Below are positions 1 to 6,122 of a DNA stretch of 10,108 nt, piece after piece. Under the pieces are notes generated by a model. That model had not been told where the DNA came from. It saw only the letters and a program-made list of their open reading frames with translations, and did not search any database. Each line of letters begins with the position of its first letter. The stretch's first letter is position 1. Both the position numbers and the translations under genes were made by a program. Source of the stretch: Trueperaceae bacterium (lineage in GTDB: Bacteria; Deinococcota; Deinococci; Deinococcales; Trueperaceae); NCBI GenBank assembly GCA_007128755.1, contig SKWV01000364.1, positions 1-10,108 on the forward strand. Reading direction: 5' to 3'.

Positions 1-174
1 ACCGACCAGCTCACGTACCTGGTGCGCCCGCAGGCGATCGACACGTTCGACCTGCTGCTCTACGACGCCGAGGTCATCAACCCGGTCCAGGCCGTCATCA
101 CGCCGTATCCGGCGCCGGAGCTGGCGGACCCACGCGCCATCACGTACTTCAGGCCGCGTCCGACGGCGCCGTGA
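1..174 (+). CDS. C-terminal end of an unrecognised protein (5' truncated by window edge)
   Basis: Reading frame 1 stays open from the first base to TGA at 172-174 and gives 57 residues. Only about three of these codons end in A or T (TAT, CCA, CGT), which matches the third-position GC bias of the confirmed genes and argues for real coding rather than chance openness. The peptide is mixed hydrophobic and polar, with three tyrosines, a LLLYDAEVINPVQAV stretch and a Pro/Arg-rich tail ending YFRPRPTAP. No transmembrane segment or catalytic motif is visible in the part present. I do not recognise the family and assign no function. Its last 26 bases overlap the 3' end of the opposing plsX gene, so the two genes converge. 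Confidence 0.7.
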   Translation, partial: TDQLTYLVRPQAIDTFDLLLYDAEVINPVQAVITPYPAPELADPRAITYFRPRPTAP

Positions 175-1189
175 CGCCGGCCGCCTCCTGGGCGGCGCGC
201 ACCACGTGCAGCCCCTCGGCGATGTGCTCGCACACGCCCGCCCGCACCATCTGGTGGGCCGTGCGGATCGCGCTCGCCACCGCGCGCGCGTCCGACGAGC
301 CGTGCCCGATGAAGGCGTAGCCGTCGACGCCGAGGAGCGGCTGCGCGCCGACCTCGGCGGGATCGAGCCGCGCCGCCACGCGCTTCAGCGCGCTCTTCGC
401 CAACAGGCCGCCCACCTTCGCCCGCAGCCCCGACTGGAGCGCGTCGCGCACCAGGCCGAAGATCACCCGCGCCTCGCCCTCGGCCAGCTTGAGCATGACG
501 TTGCCCGTGAAGCCGTCCGTGACGACCACGTCGGTCGTGCCCAGGAGCAGGTCGCGCCCCTCGACGTTGCCGTGGAAGCGGATCCCGGCCGTGCGGGCGA
601 GCAGCGCGTGCGTCTCCCGGGTGAGCTCGTTGCCCTTGTCGCTCTCCTCGCCGATCGACATGAGGCCGACGCTGGGTTCGGCGATGCCGTAGACGTGCCG
701 GGCGTAGATGGTGCCCATCACGGCGAACTGCTGCAGGAACGACGGCCGGCAGTCGGCGTTCGCCCCCGCGTCGATGAGCGCGCTGTGGCGTCCTTGGGCG
801 GTCGGGATGTTGGCGAGGATGGCGGGCCGTTCGACGCCCTTGATGCGCCCGAGCACGAAGAGCGCGGCGGCCATGGTGGCGCCGGAGTGCCCGAGCGACA
901 CGCACGCGCCGGCGCGCCCGTCCTTGGCCATGCGCGTCGCGACCACGACGCTGGCGTCCTTGCGGCGCCGCACGTCGGTGGCGTGCTCGCTCATGCCGAT
1001 GACGTCGGCGGCGTGTTCGATGGGGAGGTCGCCGCCGCGCTCGGCGAGCAGCGCGCGCAGGCGAGGCTCGTCGCCGACGAGCACGACGCCATGGCCGTCG
1101 CGCGCCGCCTGCAGCGCGCCGTCGACGGCCGCCTCGGGCATGTGGTCGCCGCCCATGGCGTCGAGGGCGATCGGGAGGGCAGGGTTCAT
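149..1189 (-). CDS. plsX: Phosphate acyltransferase PlsX
   Basis: PlsX converts acyl-ACP and phosphate to acyl-phosphate, which PlsY then uses to acylate glycerol-3-phosphate. It is the first committed step of phospholipid synthesis in most bacteria and acts at the inner face of the membrane. The 346-residue product has the normal family length and motifs in order: LDAMGGD (9-15), SLGHSGA (98-104, where many homologues have SAGNTGA), SIGEESDKGNEL (178-189), VEGRDLLLG (209-217), VTDGFTGNVMLKLAEG (223-238) and IGHGSSDAR (294-302). The ATG at 1187-1189 puts LDAMGGD at the expected N-terminal position. There is no clear Shine-Dalgarno; a TAGCAT box lies 5 nt upstream. The usual partners (fabH, fabD, rpmF) are not adjacent: rluD diverges upstream and an unknown gene converges downstream. 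The identification is very secure. Confidence 0.96.
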   Translation of the reverse strand: MNPALPIALDAMGGDHMPEAAVDGALQAARDGHGVVLVGDEPRLRALLAERGGDLPIEHAADVIGMSEHATDVRRRKDASVVVATRMAKDGRAGACVSLGHSGATMAAALFVLGRIKGVERPAILANIPTAQGRHSALIDAGANADCRPSFLQQFAVMGTIYARHVYGIAEPSVGLMSIGEESDKGNELTRETHALLARTAGIRFHGNVEGRDLLLGTTDVVVTDGFTGNVMLKLAEGEARVIFGLVRDALQSGLRAKVGGLLAKSALKRVAARLDPAEVGAQPLLGVDGYAFIGHGSSDARAVASAIRTAHQMVRAGVCEHIAEGLHVVRAAQEAAGVTAPSDAA

Positions 1190-1194
1190 GAGGC

Positions 1195-1200
1195 ATGCTA
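1195..1200 (-). promoter_or_regulatory. Candidate leaderless -10 box for plsX
   Basis: On the minus strand TAGCAT, a match to TANNNT, ends 5 nt before the plsX ATG. In Deinococcus such a box directly ahead of the start codon marks promoters of leaderless mRNAs. No good -35 element is visible 16-18 nt further upstream, and the box is short enough to occur by chance. The support is the matching arrangement at rluD and at the DUF1538 gene. Confidence 0.35.
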
Positions 1201-1232
1201 CCCGCCCGCCCGAGCGACGGCGGCGACAGCGG

Positions 1233-1238
1233 TATCCT
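1233..1238 (+). promoter_or_regulatory. Candidate leaderless -10 box for rluD
   Basis: TATCCT fits TANNNT and is separated by 7 nt from the GTG at 1246-1248, so transcription would begin at or next to the start codon. The only purine-rich stretch (GGAG, 1241-1244) leaves a single base before the GTG, too close for a normal Shine-Dalgarno. This box is a main reason for preferring GTG 1246 over the upstream ATG at 1195. No convincing -35 is seen in the very GC-rich sequence before it. Confidence 0.42.
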
Positions 1239-1245
1239 GCGGAGC

Positions 1246-2190
1246 GTGGATCACGACGTGCGCACCTTCGACGCTCCGGCCGGGGAACGGCTCGACGTCG
1301 CCATCGCGATGGCGCTCGAGTTCTCGCGGACGCGTGCCAAGGAGCTCGTCGACGAGGGCTACGTGACGCTCGACGGGCGGCCCGTCGGCAAGCCGGCCAC
1401 GCTGCTGCGCGGCGACGAGATCGTCTCGGTGCTGGTTCCGCCCTCGCGCCCCATGATGGTGGAGGCCCAAGATTTGGAGCTCGACATCATCTTCGAGGAC
1501 GACGCCATGGCGGCCATCAACAAGCCGCCGGGCATGGTCGCCCACCCCACGGCGACCGTCCGGACGGGCACGGTGGTGAACGCGCTGCTCGGCCGCATGC
1601 GGCTCTCCAAGGAGCGACGCACCGACCCCGCCGACGACGACTACCGCCCCGGGATCGTGCACCGCCTCGACAAGGACACCTCGGGCGTGATGGTCGTCGC
1701 CAAGCACGACGAGGCCCACCGCGCGCTGTCCAGCGCCTTCAAGAAGCGGCTCACGGAGAAGGAGTACGTGGCCATCGCCGTGGGCGACGTGGACGACGGC
1801 GTGCAGGTCGACGCGCCGATCGGTCGGCACCCGGTCAAGCGGCAGCAGATGACGGTCGGCGGCTCCAACGCCCGCTCGGCGGGCACCATGATCCGGGTCG
1901 TCGCGCGCCTGCCGGGCTACGTGCTGGTGCGGGCGAAGCCCCACAGCGGCCGCACCCACCAGATCCGCGTGCACTTGGCCCACGTAGGCGCGCCGATCCT
2001 CGGGGACCTCGTCTACGGCCGAGCGTCGGCCGCCATCGACCGGCAGGCGCTCCACGCGTACCGGTTGAGTCTCCCCCATCCCGTCGACCATCAGGCCATC
2101 ACGTTCACGGCGCAGGTGCCGCAGGACATGGTGGCCGCCTGGCTCCAACTCGGGGGCACGTGGCCTCCCGAGGGGGCGCCCGACCTGTGA
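1246..2190 (+). CDS. rluD: RluA-family 23S rRNA pseudouridine synthase, RluD-like
   Basis: The enzyme isomerises specific uridines to pseudouridine; E. coli RluD acts on helix 69 of 23S rRNA. From GTG 1246 the product is 314 residues. An S4 RNA-binding domain spans about residues 14-62 and is followed by the synthase domain. KPPGM begins at residue 93, the family motif HRLDKDTSG carries the catalytic Asp at residue 142, and GRTHQIRVHL begins near residue 235. An in-frame ATG at 1195 would add 17 residues, but these are low-complexity, lie across the divergent plsX promoter region, and put the TATCCT box inside the gene. GTG 1258 is another possible start. The exact target uridines cannot be read from sequence, so 'RluD' is a best fit within RluA/RluC/RluD. 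The gene diverges from plsX and is followed after 33 nt by pepF. Confidence 0.93.
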   Translation: MDHDVRTFDAPAGERLDVAIAMALEFSRTRAKELVDEGYVTLDGRPVGKPATLLRGDEIVSVLVPPSRPMMVEAQDLELDIIFEDDAMAAINKPPGMVAHPTATVRTGTVVNALLGRMRLSKERRTDPADDDYRPGIVHRLDKDTSGVMVVAKHDEAHRALSSAFKKRLTEKEYVAIAVGDVDDGVQVDAPIGRHPVKRQQMTVGGSNARSAGTMIRVVARLPGYVLVRAKPHSGRTHQIRVHLAHVGAPILGDLVYGRASAAIDRQALHAYRLSLPHPVDHQAITFTAQVPQDMVAAWLQLGGTWPPEGAPDL

Positions 2191-2211
2191 GCACCCCCGA
2201 CCCGTGAGCAC
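2179..2211 (+). repeat. Short tandem duplication across the rluD stop codon
   Basis: Two 16-bp copies, 2179-2194 (CCCGACCTGTGAGCAC) and 2196-2211 (CCCGACCCGTGAGCAC), differ at one base and are separated by one C, giving a 17-bp period. The first copy holds the TGA that ends rluD (2188-2190). The second fills most of the rluD-pepF gap and ends two bases before the pepF Shine-Dalgarno. It looks like a slippage duplication that pushed the two genes apart. Confidence 0.7.
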
Positions 2212-2212
2212 G

Positions 2213-2218
2213 AGGAGG
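2213..2218 (+). promoter_or_regulatory. Strong Shine-Dalgarno for pepF
   Basis: AGGAGG lies 5 nt before the ATG at 2224, a near-perfect anti-16S match at good spacing. It fixes the pepF start and suggests the gene is translated from a longer leader, most simply a transcript shared with rluD. Confidence 0.85.
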
Positions 2219-2223
2219 CCCCC

Positions 2224-4041
2224 ATGACCGGACCGCACTGGCAGCTGACGAGCATCTACTCCGGGCTCGACGCCGACGACTACCGTTCGGCGCGTCGCGA
2301 GGTGAGCGAGCGGCTCGCGGCGCTCGAGGCGCTCGCCGACGAGCACGCGCTCGGTGCCGGAGCGCCGCTGCAGGCCGACGGCGAGCGCGCCGCGCTCGTC
2401 GACCGGGTCGTGGACGAGCTCAACGCCCTGCTCGAGGTGCGGCACACGATCGCGACCTACCTGACGGGCTTCACCGCCGTGAACGCCTTCGACGACGCCG
2501 CACGGGCCGAGGCGTCGACGCTGCGGCGCGAGGGCGGGCGGCTCGCGGCGCTCGAGGCCCGGCTCGTCGCCTGGCTCGGGCGCTTCGACGACGAGCGCCT
2601 CGTCGAGGCGTCGCGCGGCGCGCGCGAGCACGCCCACTTCGTGCGGCAGGCCGGCGTGTGGTCGCGCCATCAGATGAGCGACGAGGCCGAGTCGCTCGCC
2701 GCGGCGCTCGACGACAGCGGCGGCGGCGCCTGGGGGCGGCTCCACACGGATCTCAACGCCCGCACCGCCACGAGCGTCCGCCTCCCTGGTCGCGACGCGA
2801 GCGAGTCGCTCGGCGTGGCCGCGCTCGTGAACCTGCAGGCCGATCCCGACCGCGCGGTGCGCGCGGCGGCCTACGACGCCGAGGTCGAGCTGCTCGAGCG
2901 CTTCGACGTGGGCTACGCGGCGGCCATGAACGGCGTCAAGGGGCAGGTCCGGACGCTCGCCGAGCGTCGCGGGTGGCCCGACGTGGTCGCCGCGGCGACG
3001 TTCGCGCAGGGGATCTCACCCGGCGTCCTCGCCGCCATGCAGGAGGCGGTCGAGGAGGCGTTACCGGTGTTCCGGCGCTACCTGATCACCAAGGCGCGCC
3101 TGCTGGGCGTGCCTCGGCTGGCCTGGTACGACCGTCGCGCGCCCGTGCCGGGTGCGGCCGAGCGGCGCTTCACGTGGGAGGAGGGGAGCGCGTTCGTGGC
3201 GGAGCGCTTCGAGCGCTTCTCCCCCGCGCTGGCGGCCTACGCCCGGCGCGCCGACCGCGAGGGCTGGGTCGACGTACCCCCGCGAGCCGGCAAGCGCTCC
3301 GGCGCCTTCTGCGCGGCCGTGCCGTCGCCCGCCGAGTCGCGCATCATGCTCAACTGGGGCGGCACCCTCGACGACGTCACGACGCTCGCGCACGAGCTCG
3401 GCCACGGTTACCACAACGACTGCTCCTTCCGCTTCGGGCGCACGCCCTTGCAGCGGCGGACGCCCATGACGCTGGCCGAGACCGCGTCGACGTTCTGCGA
3501 GACGCTCGTGATCGAGGCGATGCTGGAGGGCGCCGAGGCCGACGTGCGCCTCGCGGTCCTGGAGGAGTCGCTCACGGGCGCGACCGGCATCACGGTCGAC
3601 ATCCACAGCCGCTTCCTCTTCGAGCGGGCGGTGTTCGAGCGCCGCGGCGACCGCGAGCTCTCGGTCGCCGAGCTCGACACGCTGATGCTCGACGCGCAGC
3701 AGGCCACCTACGGCGACGGCCTCGACGAGACGCTGCGCTTCGCGAAGGCGTGGGCCGAGAAGCCGCACTACTACTCGAGTGGCCTCAGTTTCTACAACTT
3801 CCCCTACACCTTCGGCTTCCTGTTCGGGCTCGGGTTGTACGCTCGCTCCACCGCCGAAGGGGCGGCCTTCGTCCCGCGCTACGACACGCTGCTCGCGTCG
3901 ACCGGCATGGACGAGGTCGCGACGCTGGTGCGGAGCATGGACATCGACGTCGAGGATCCCGCCTTCTGGCGCGAGGGACTCGGCATCGTCGCCGGGCGCG
4001 TCGACGAGTACGCGGCGGCCGCAGAGGAGTCTTCGACGTGA
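2224..4041 (+). CDS. pepF: Oligoendopeptidase F, M3 family zinc metallopeptidase
   Basis: This cytoplasmic zinc enzyme cleaves internal bonds of short peptides, typically after uptake or during protein turnover. The 605-residue protein has the usual family length. It has a helical, Ala/Glu-rich N-terminal oligo-F region (roughly 1-200) and then the M3 catalytic domain. HELGH is at 390-394 (zinc ligands H390 and H394, general base E391). The third ligand is E419 in LAETASTFCE; the 29-residue H-to-E spacing is that of thimet oligopeptidase. Further on are H515-Y-Y517 and FYNFPYTFG (from 523), the conserved substrate-binding segment. The overall pattern resembles the 'pepF/M3 clade 3' proteins. 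There is no signal peptide. The ATG follows an ideal Shine-Dalgarno. Its stop overlaps the SDR start by GTGA. In context it would process peptides brought in by the downstream transporter. Confidence 0.95.
   Translation: MTGPHWQLTSIYSGLDADDYRSARREVSERLAALEALADEHALGAGAPLQADGERAALVDRVVDELNALLEVRHTIATYLTGFTAVNAFDDAARAEASTLRREGGRLAALEARLVAWLGRFDDERLVEASRGAREHAHFVRQAGVWSRHQMSDEAESLAAALDDSGGGAWGRLHTDLNARTATSVRLPGRDASESLGVAALVNLQADPDRAVRAAAYDAEVELLERFDVGYAAAMNGVKGQVRTLAERRGWPDVVAAATFAQGISPGVLAAMQEAVEEALPVFRRYLITKARLLGVPRLAWYDRRAPVPGAAERRFTWEEGSAFVAERFERFSPALAAYARRADREGWVDVPPRAGKRSGAFCAAVPSPAESRIMLNWGGTLDDVTTLAHELGHGYHNDCSFRFGRTPLQRRTPMTLAETASTFCETLVIEAMLEGAEADVRLAVLEESLTGATGITVDIHSRFLFERAVFERRGDRELSVAELDTLMLDAQQATYGDGLDETLRFAKAWAEKPHYYSSGLSFYNFPYTFGFLFGLGLYARSTAEGAAFVPRYDTLLASTGMDEVATLVRSMDIDVEDPAFWREGLGIVAGRVDEYAAAAEESST
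4023..4029 (+). promoter_or_regulatory. Shine-Dalgarno for the SDR gene, inside pepF
   Basis: AGAGGAG lies within the last codons of pepF, 8 nt before GTG 4038. It identifies that GTG, which overlaps the pepF TGA as GTGA, as the start of the dehydrogenase. The arrangement is typical of coupled translation of neighbouring operon genes. Confidence 0.75.
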
Positions 4042-4829
4042 GTCACGGCAACGGGTACCGGCAACTCTTCGACCTGCAGGGACGCCACGCGCTGGTGATC
4101 GGCGGTGGATCGGGCATCGGCGCCGAGAGCGCCAAGGGCTTGGCCGACCACGGCGCGAGCGTCACGATCGCCGACGTGCGGCCCCAAGGCGCCGAGGCCA
4201 CGGCGGCGGCCATCGTCGCCTCGGGCGGCCGCGCCGACGCGATCACGCTCGACATCGGCGACGAGGCCGACGTCGAGCGCGCGATCGACGGGCTCGAGGC
4301 GCTCGACGTGTTGGTCTGCACGCCGGCGATCAACGTGCGCAAGGTGCTGCTCGACTACACGCTCGAGGAGTTCGAGCGCGTGATGCACCTGAACATGCGC
4401 GGCTCGTTCCTGGTGATGCGCGCCGCCGGGCGGCGCATGGCCGCGCAGCGGCGGGGGTCGATCATCTTCTTCTCGTCGATCCGCTCGCAGGTGGTCGAGC
4501 CCGGCCAGGGCGTCTACGCGGCGACCAAGGCCGGCACGCTGCAGATGATCCGCGCGCTGGCGGCCGAGCTCGGGCCGCTGGGGGTGCGGGCGAACGCCGT
4601 GGCGCCGGGCGTGGTGGAGACGCCCCTCACGCTGCCGATCAAGAACGACCCGGCCTGGTACCAGGCGTACGCCGACAAGTCGGCGCTGGGCCGCTGGGCG
4701 CAGGCGTCCGAGATGGTGGGACCGGTGGTGTACCTCGCGTCGGACGCCGCCTCGTACGTGACCGGCACGCTGCTCATCGTCGACGGTGGGTGGACGGCCA
4801 TCGACGGCCGCTTCACGCCGCCGCTCTAG
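4038..4829 (+). CDS. Classical short-chain dehydrogenase/reductase (SDR), substrate unknown
   Basis: The gene encodes a 263-residue cytoplasmic NAD(P)-dependent oxidoreductase with a single Rossmann domain. The cofactor loop is GGGSGIG (22-28), a variant of TGxxxGIG. Asp46 at the end of the second strand (VTIADV) favours NAD(H). The catalytic tetrad is N119 (LNMRG), S147, Y160 and K164 (YAATK), with the 13-residue S-to-Y spacing expected. PGVVETPLT and the C-terminal VDGGWTAIDGR segment are also typical. The usual NNAG motif after strand 4 is replaced by CTPAINVRK (94-102). Relatives are often named gluconate 5-dehydrogenase or 2-deoxy-gluconate 3-dehydrogenase, but the substrate cannot be told from sequence. 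GTG 4038 is chosen because it has a good Shine-Dalgarno inside pepF; a longer in-frame extension upstream runs antisense-like through pepF and is rejected. The M20 gene follows after 9 nt. Confidence 0.92.
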   Translation: MSHGNGYRQLFDLQGRHALVIGGGSGIGAESAKGLADHGASVTIADVRPQGAEATAAAIVASGGRADAITLDIGDEADVERAIDGLEALDVLVCTPAINVRKVLLDYTLEEFERVMHLNMRGSFLVMRAAGRRMAAQRRGSIIFFSSIRSQVVEPGQGVYAATKAGTLQMIRALAAELGPLGVRANAVAPGVVETPLTLPIKNDPAWYQAYADKSALGRWAQASEMVGPVVYLASDAASYVTGTLLIVDGGWTAIDGRFTPPL

Positions 4830-4838
4830 GCGCCGGCG

Positions 4839-6110
4839 ATGCCAGGCGATCTCGAGGGGCTCGACCGGCGCGCCCGTGCAGCCGCCGAGGCGGTCGACGC
4901 CGACGCGCTGATCGCGCTCACGCGCGACCTGGTGCGCATCCGGAGCGTCTTCGACGAGGGCGCCGGGACGACCGAGGCGGCCTGCGCGGCGTTCGTGGCC
5001 GAGCACCTGCGCGGGCTCGGGCTCGACCCGGTCGTCGAAGAGGTCGCGCCGGGCCGCCCCAACGTGATCTGCGACTGGGCGGGCACCGCCTTCGATCCCG
5101 CCGTCCACCGGACGCTCATGTTCGAGGGGCACACCGACGTCGTCACCGAGGGCGACCGCGAGCGCTGGACGCACGACCCGTACGGCGCCACCATCGTCGC
5201 CGCCGACGACGGCGACCGGCTCTACGGCCGCGGCAGCGCCGACATGAAGGCCGGCGTGGCGGGCGCGATCGCCGCGCTCACGGCGCTCATGCGCACCGAG
5301 CCCGACCTGCCGGGCCGCATCCGGCTCGGGATCGTCGTCGACGAGGAGGGCATGATGCAGGGCATCAAGCACTTCATCGCGCAGGGATGGGCCGACGACG
5401 TCGACGGCGCGATCGTGTGCGAACCCGAGGAGCAGGAGCTCTGCCTCGTGCAGAAGGGCGCCATGCGGCTGCACGTGCGCGTGCGCGGGGTGATGGCGCA
5501 CGGCGCCATGCCCTACGCGGGCGTGAACCCCATCCTCGGCCTCACGCGCTACCTGACGCGCGTGCAGGAGCTGCAGGAGGACGAGCAGGCGCGCCTCGGG
5601 GCGCACGAGCACCTGGGGCTCCCCTGGTTCACCCCCACCATCGTCCGCTCCCCCGTGCGCGGCGAGGCGCAGCACAACGTGATGCCCGACGAGGCCTACG
5701 CGGCGCTCGACGTGCGCACCGTGCCAGGTCAGGATCACGACGCGCTCTACGCGGCCCTGCGCAGCGCCGCCGACGCCACGCAGGACCAGATGCCGCGCCT
5801 CGCCATCGAGCTCGACTGGTTCGAGAGCCGGCCGTGGACCGAGACGCCGCCGGACGATCCCCTCGTGCGGGCGCTCGAGCGTGCCTACGGGCTGGCATTC
5901 GGTCGCCCGGCGCGCTACGGTGGTGTCCCAGGAGCGACCGACGGCACCTTCTTGCGCGCGAGCGCCGGTGTGCCCATCGTGACGGTGGGGCCCGGCGACC
6001 GCACCATCCCGCACCAGGTCGACGAGTTCGTCCGCCTGACCGAAGTGATCGACGCGGCACGGTTCTACGCAGCGGCGGCGCTGGTGTTCCTGGCAGAAGA
6101 TCGAAGCTAA
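4839..6110 (+). CDS. M20 family metallopeptidase (ArgE/DapE/ACY1-type amidohydrolase)
   Basis: Members hydrolyse the terminal amide of dipeptides, N-acyl amino acids or N-succinyl-diaminopimelate using two zinc ions. The 423-residue protein shows the full set of ligands: H98 with D100 in GHTDVV, bridging D135 in RGSADMK, general base E169 and ligand E170 in VVDEEG, E195 in VCEPEE, and H392 near the C-terminus in TIPHQ. H221 in MAHGAMP is the residue that reaches across the dimer interface from the lid domain. No signal peptide is present, so the enzyme is cytoplasmic. The ATG at 4839 lies 9 nt after the SDR stop and has only a weak ribosome site, so translation is probably coupled. The ArgE or DapE label is not justified: no arginine or lysine pathway gene is nearby. 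Its place beside a peptide-type transporter fits a dipeptidase or acyl-amino-acid deacylase. Confidence 0.92.
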   Translation: MPGDLEGLDRRARAAAEAVDADALIALTRDLVRIRSVFDEGAGTTEAACAAFVAEHLRGLGLDPVVEEVAPGRPNVICDWAGTAFDPAVHRTLMFEGHTDVVTEGDRERWTHDPYGATIVAADDGDRLYGRGSADMKAGVAGAIAALTALMRTEPDLPGRIRLGIVVDEEGMMQGIKHFIAQGWADDVDGAIVCEPEEQELCLVQKGAMRLHVRVRGVMAHGAMPYAGVNPILGLTRYLTRVQELQEDEQARLGAHEHLGLPWFTPTIVRSPVRGEAQHNVMPDEAYAALDVRTVPGQDHDALYAALRSAADATQDQMPRLAIELDWFESRPWTETPPDDPLVRALERAYGLAFGRPARYGGVPGATDGTFLRASAGVPIVTVGPGDRTIPHQVDEFVRLTEVIDAARFYAAAALVFLAEDRS

Positions 6111-6117
6111 GAGGAGG
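6111..6117 (+). promoter_or_regulatory. Strong Shine-Dalgarno for the binding protein gene
   Basis: GAGGAGG starts directly after the TAA of the M20 gene and ends 5 nt before ATG 6123. It fixes the start, so the signal peptide begins at the first residue. A strong site fits the high expression needed by periplasmic binding proteins. Confidence 0.85.
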
Positions 6118-6122
6118 AACGT

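Noticed and set aside
180..196. GCCGCC-TCCTG-GGCGGC hairpin just after the stop of the left-hand gene, as a terminator
   Set aside because: The stem is only 6 bp, lies inside the plsX coding region, and no U-tract follows on either strand. Such stems are frequent at this GC content.
708..2207. A 499-codon plus-strand open frame and a 515-codon minus-strand frame over plsX and rluD
   Set aside because: They overlap plsX and rluD in other frames, show Arg/Ala-rich low-complexity translation and have no recognisable domain.
3061..3063. A TTA leucine codon in pepF as a possible translational control point
   Set aside because: TTA is rare in such GC-rich DNA, but the bldA-type TTA switch is known from Streptomyces, and nothing else here suggests that lineage. 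I did not count TTA codons over the whole window.
4839..6110. M20 gene as argE, dapE or a lysine-biosynthesis LysK
   Set aside because: Motifs only establish the M20 amidohydrolase family. No arginine or lysine pathway gene or LysW carrier is nearby; the context is peptide transport.
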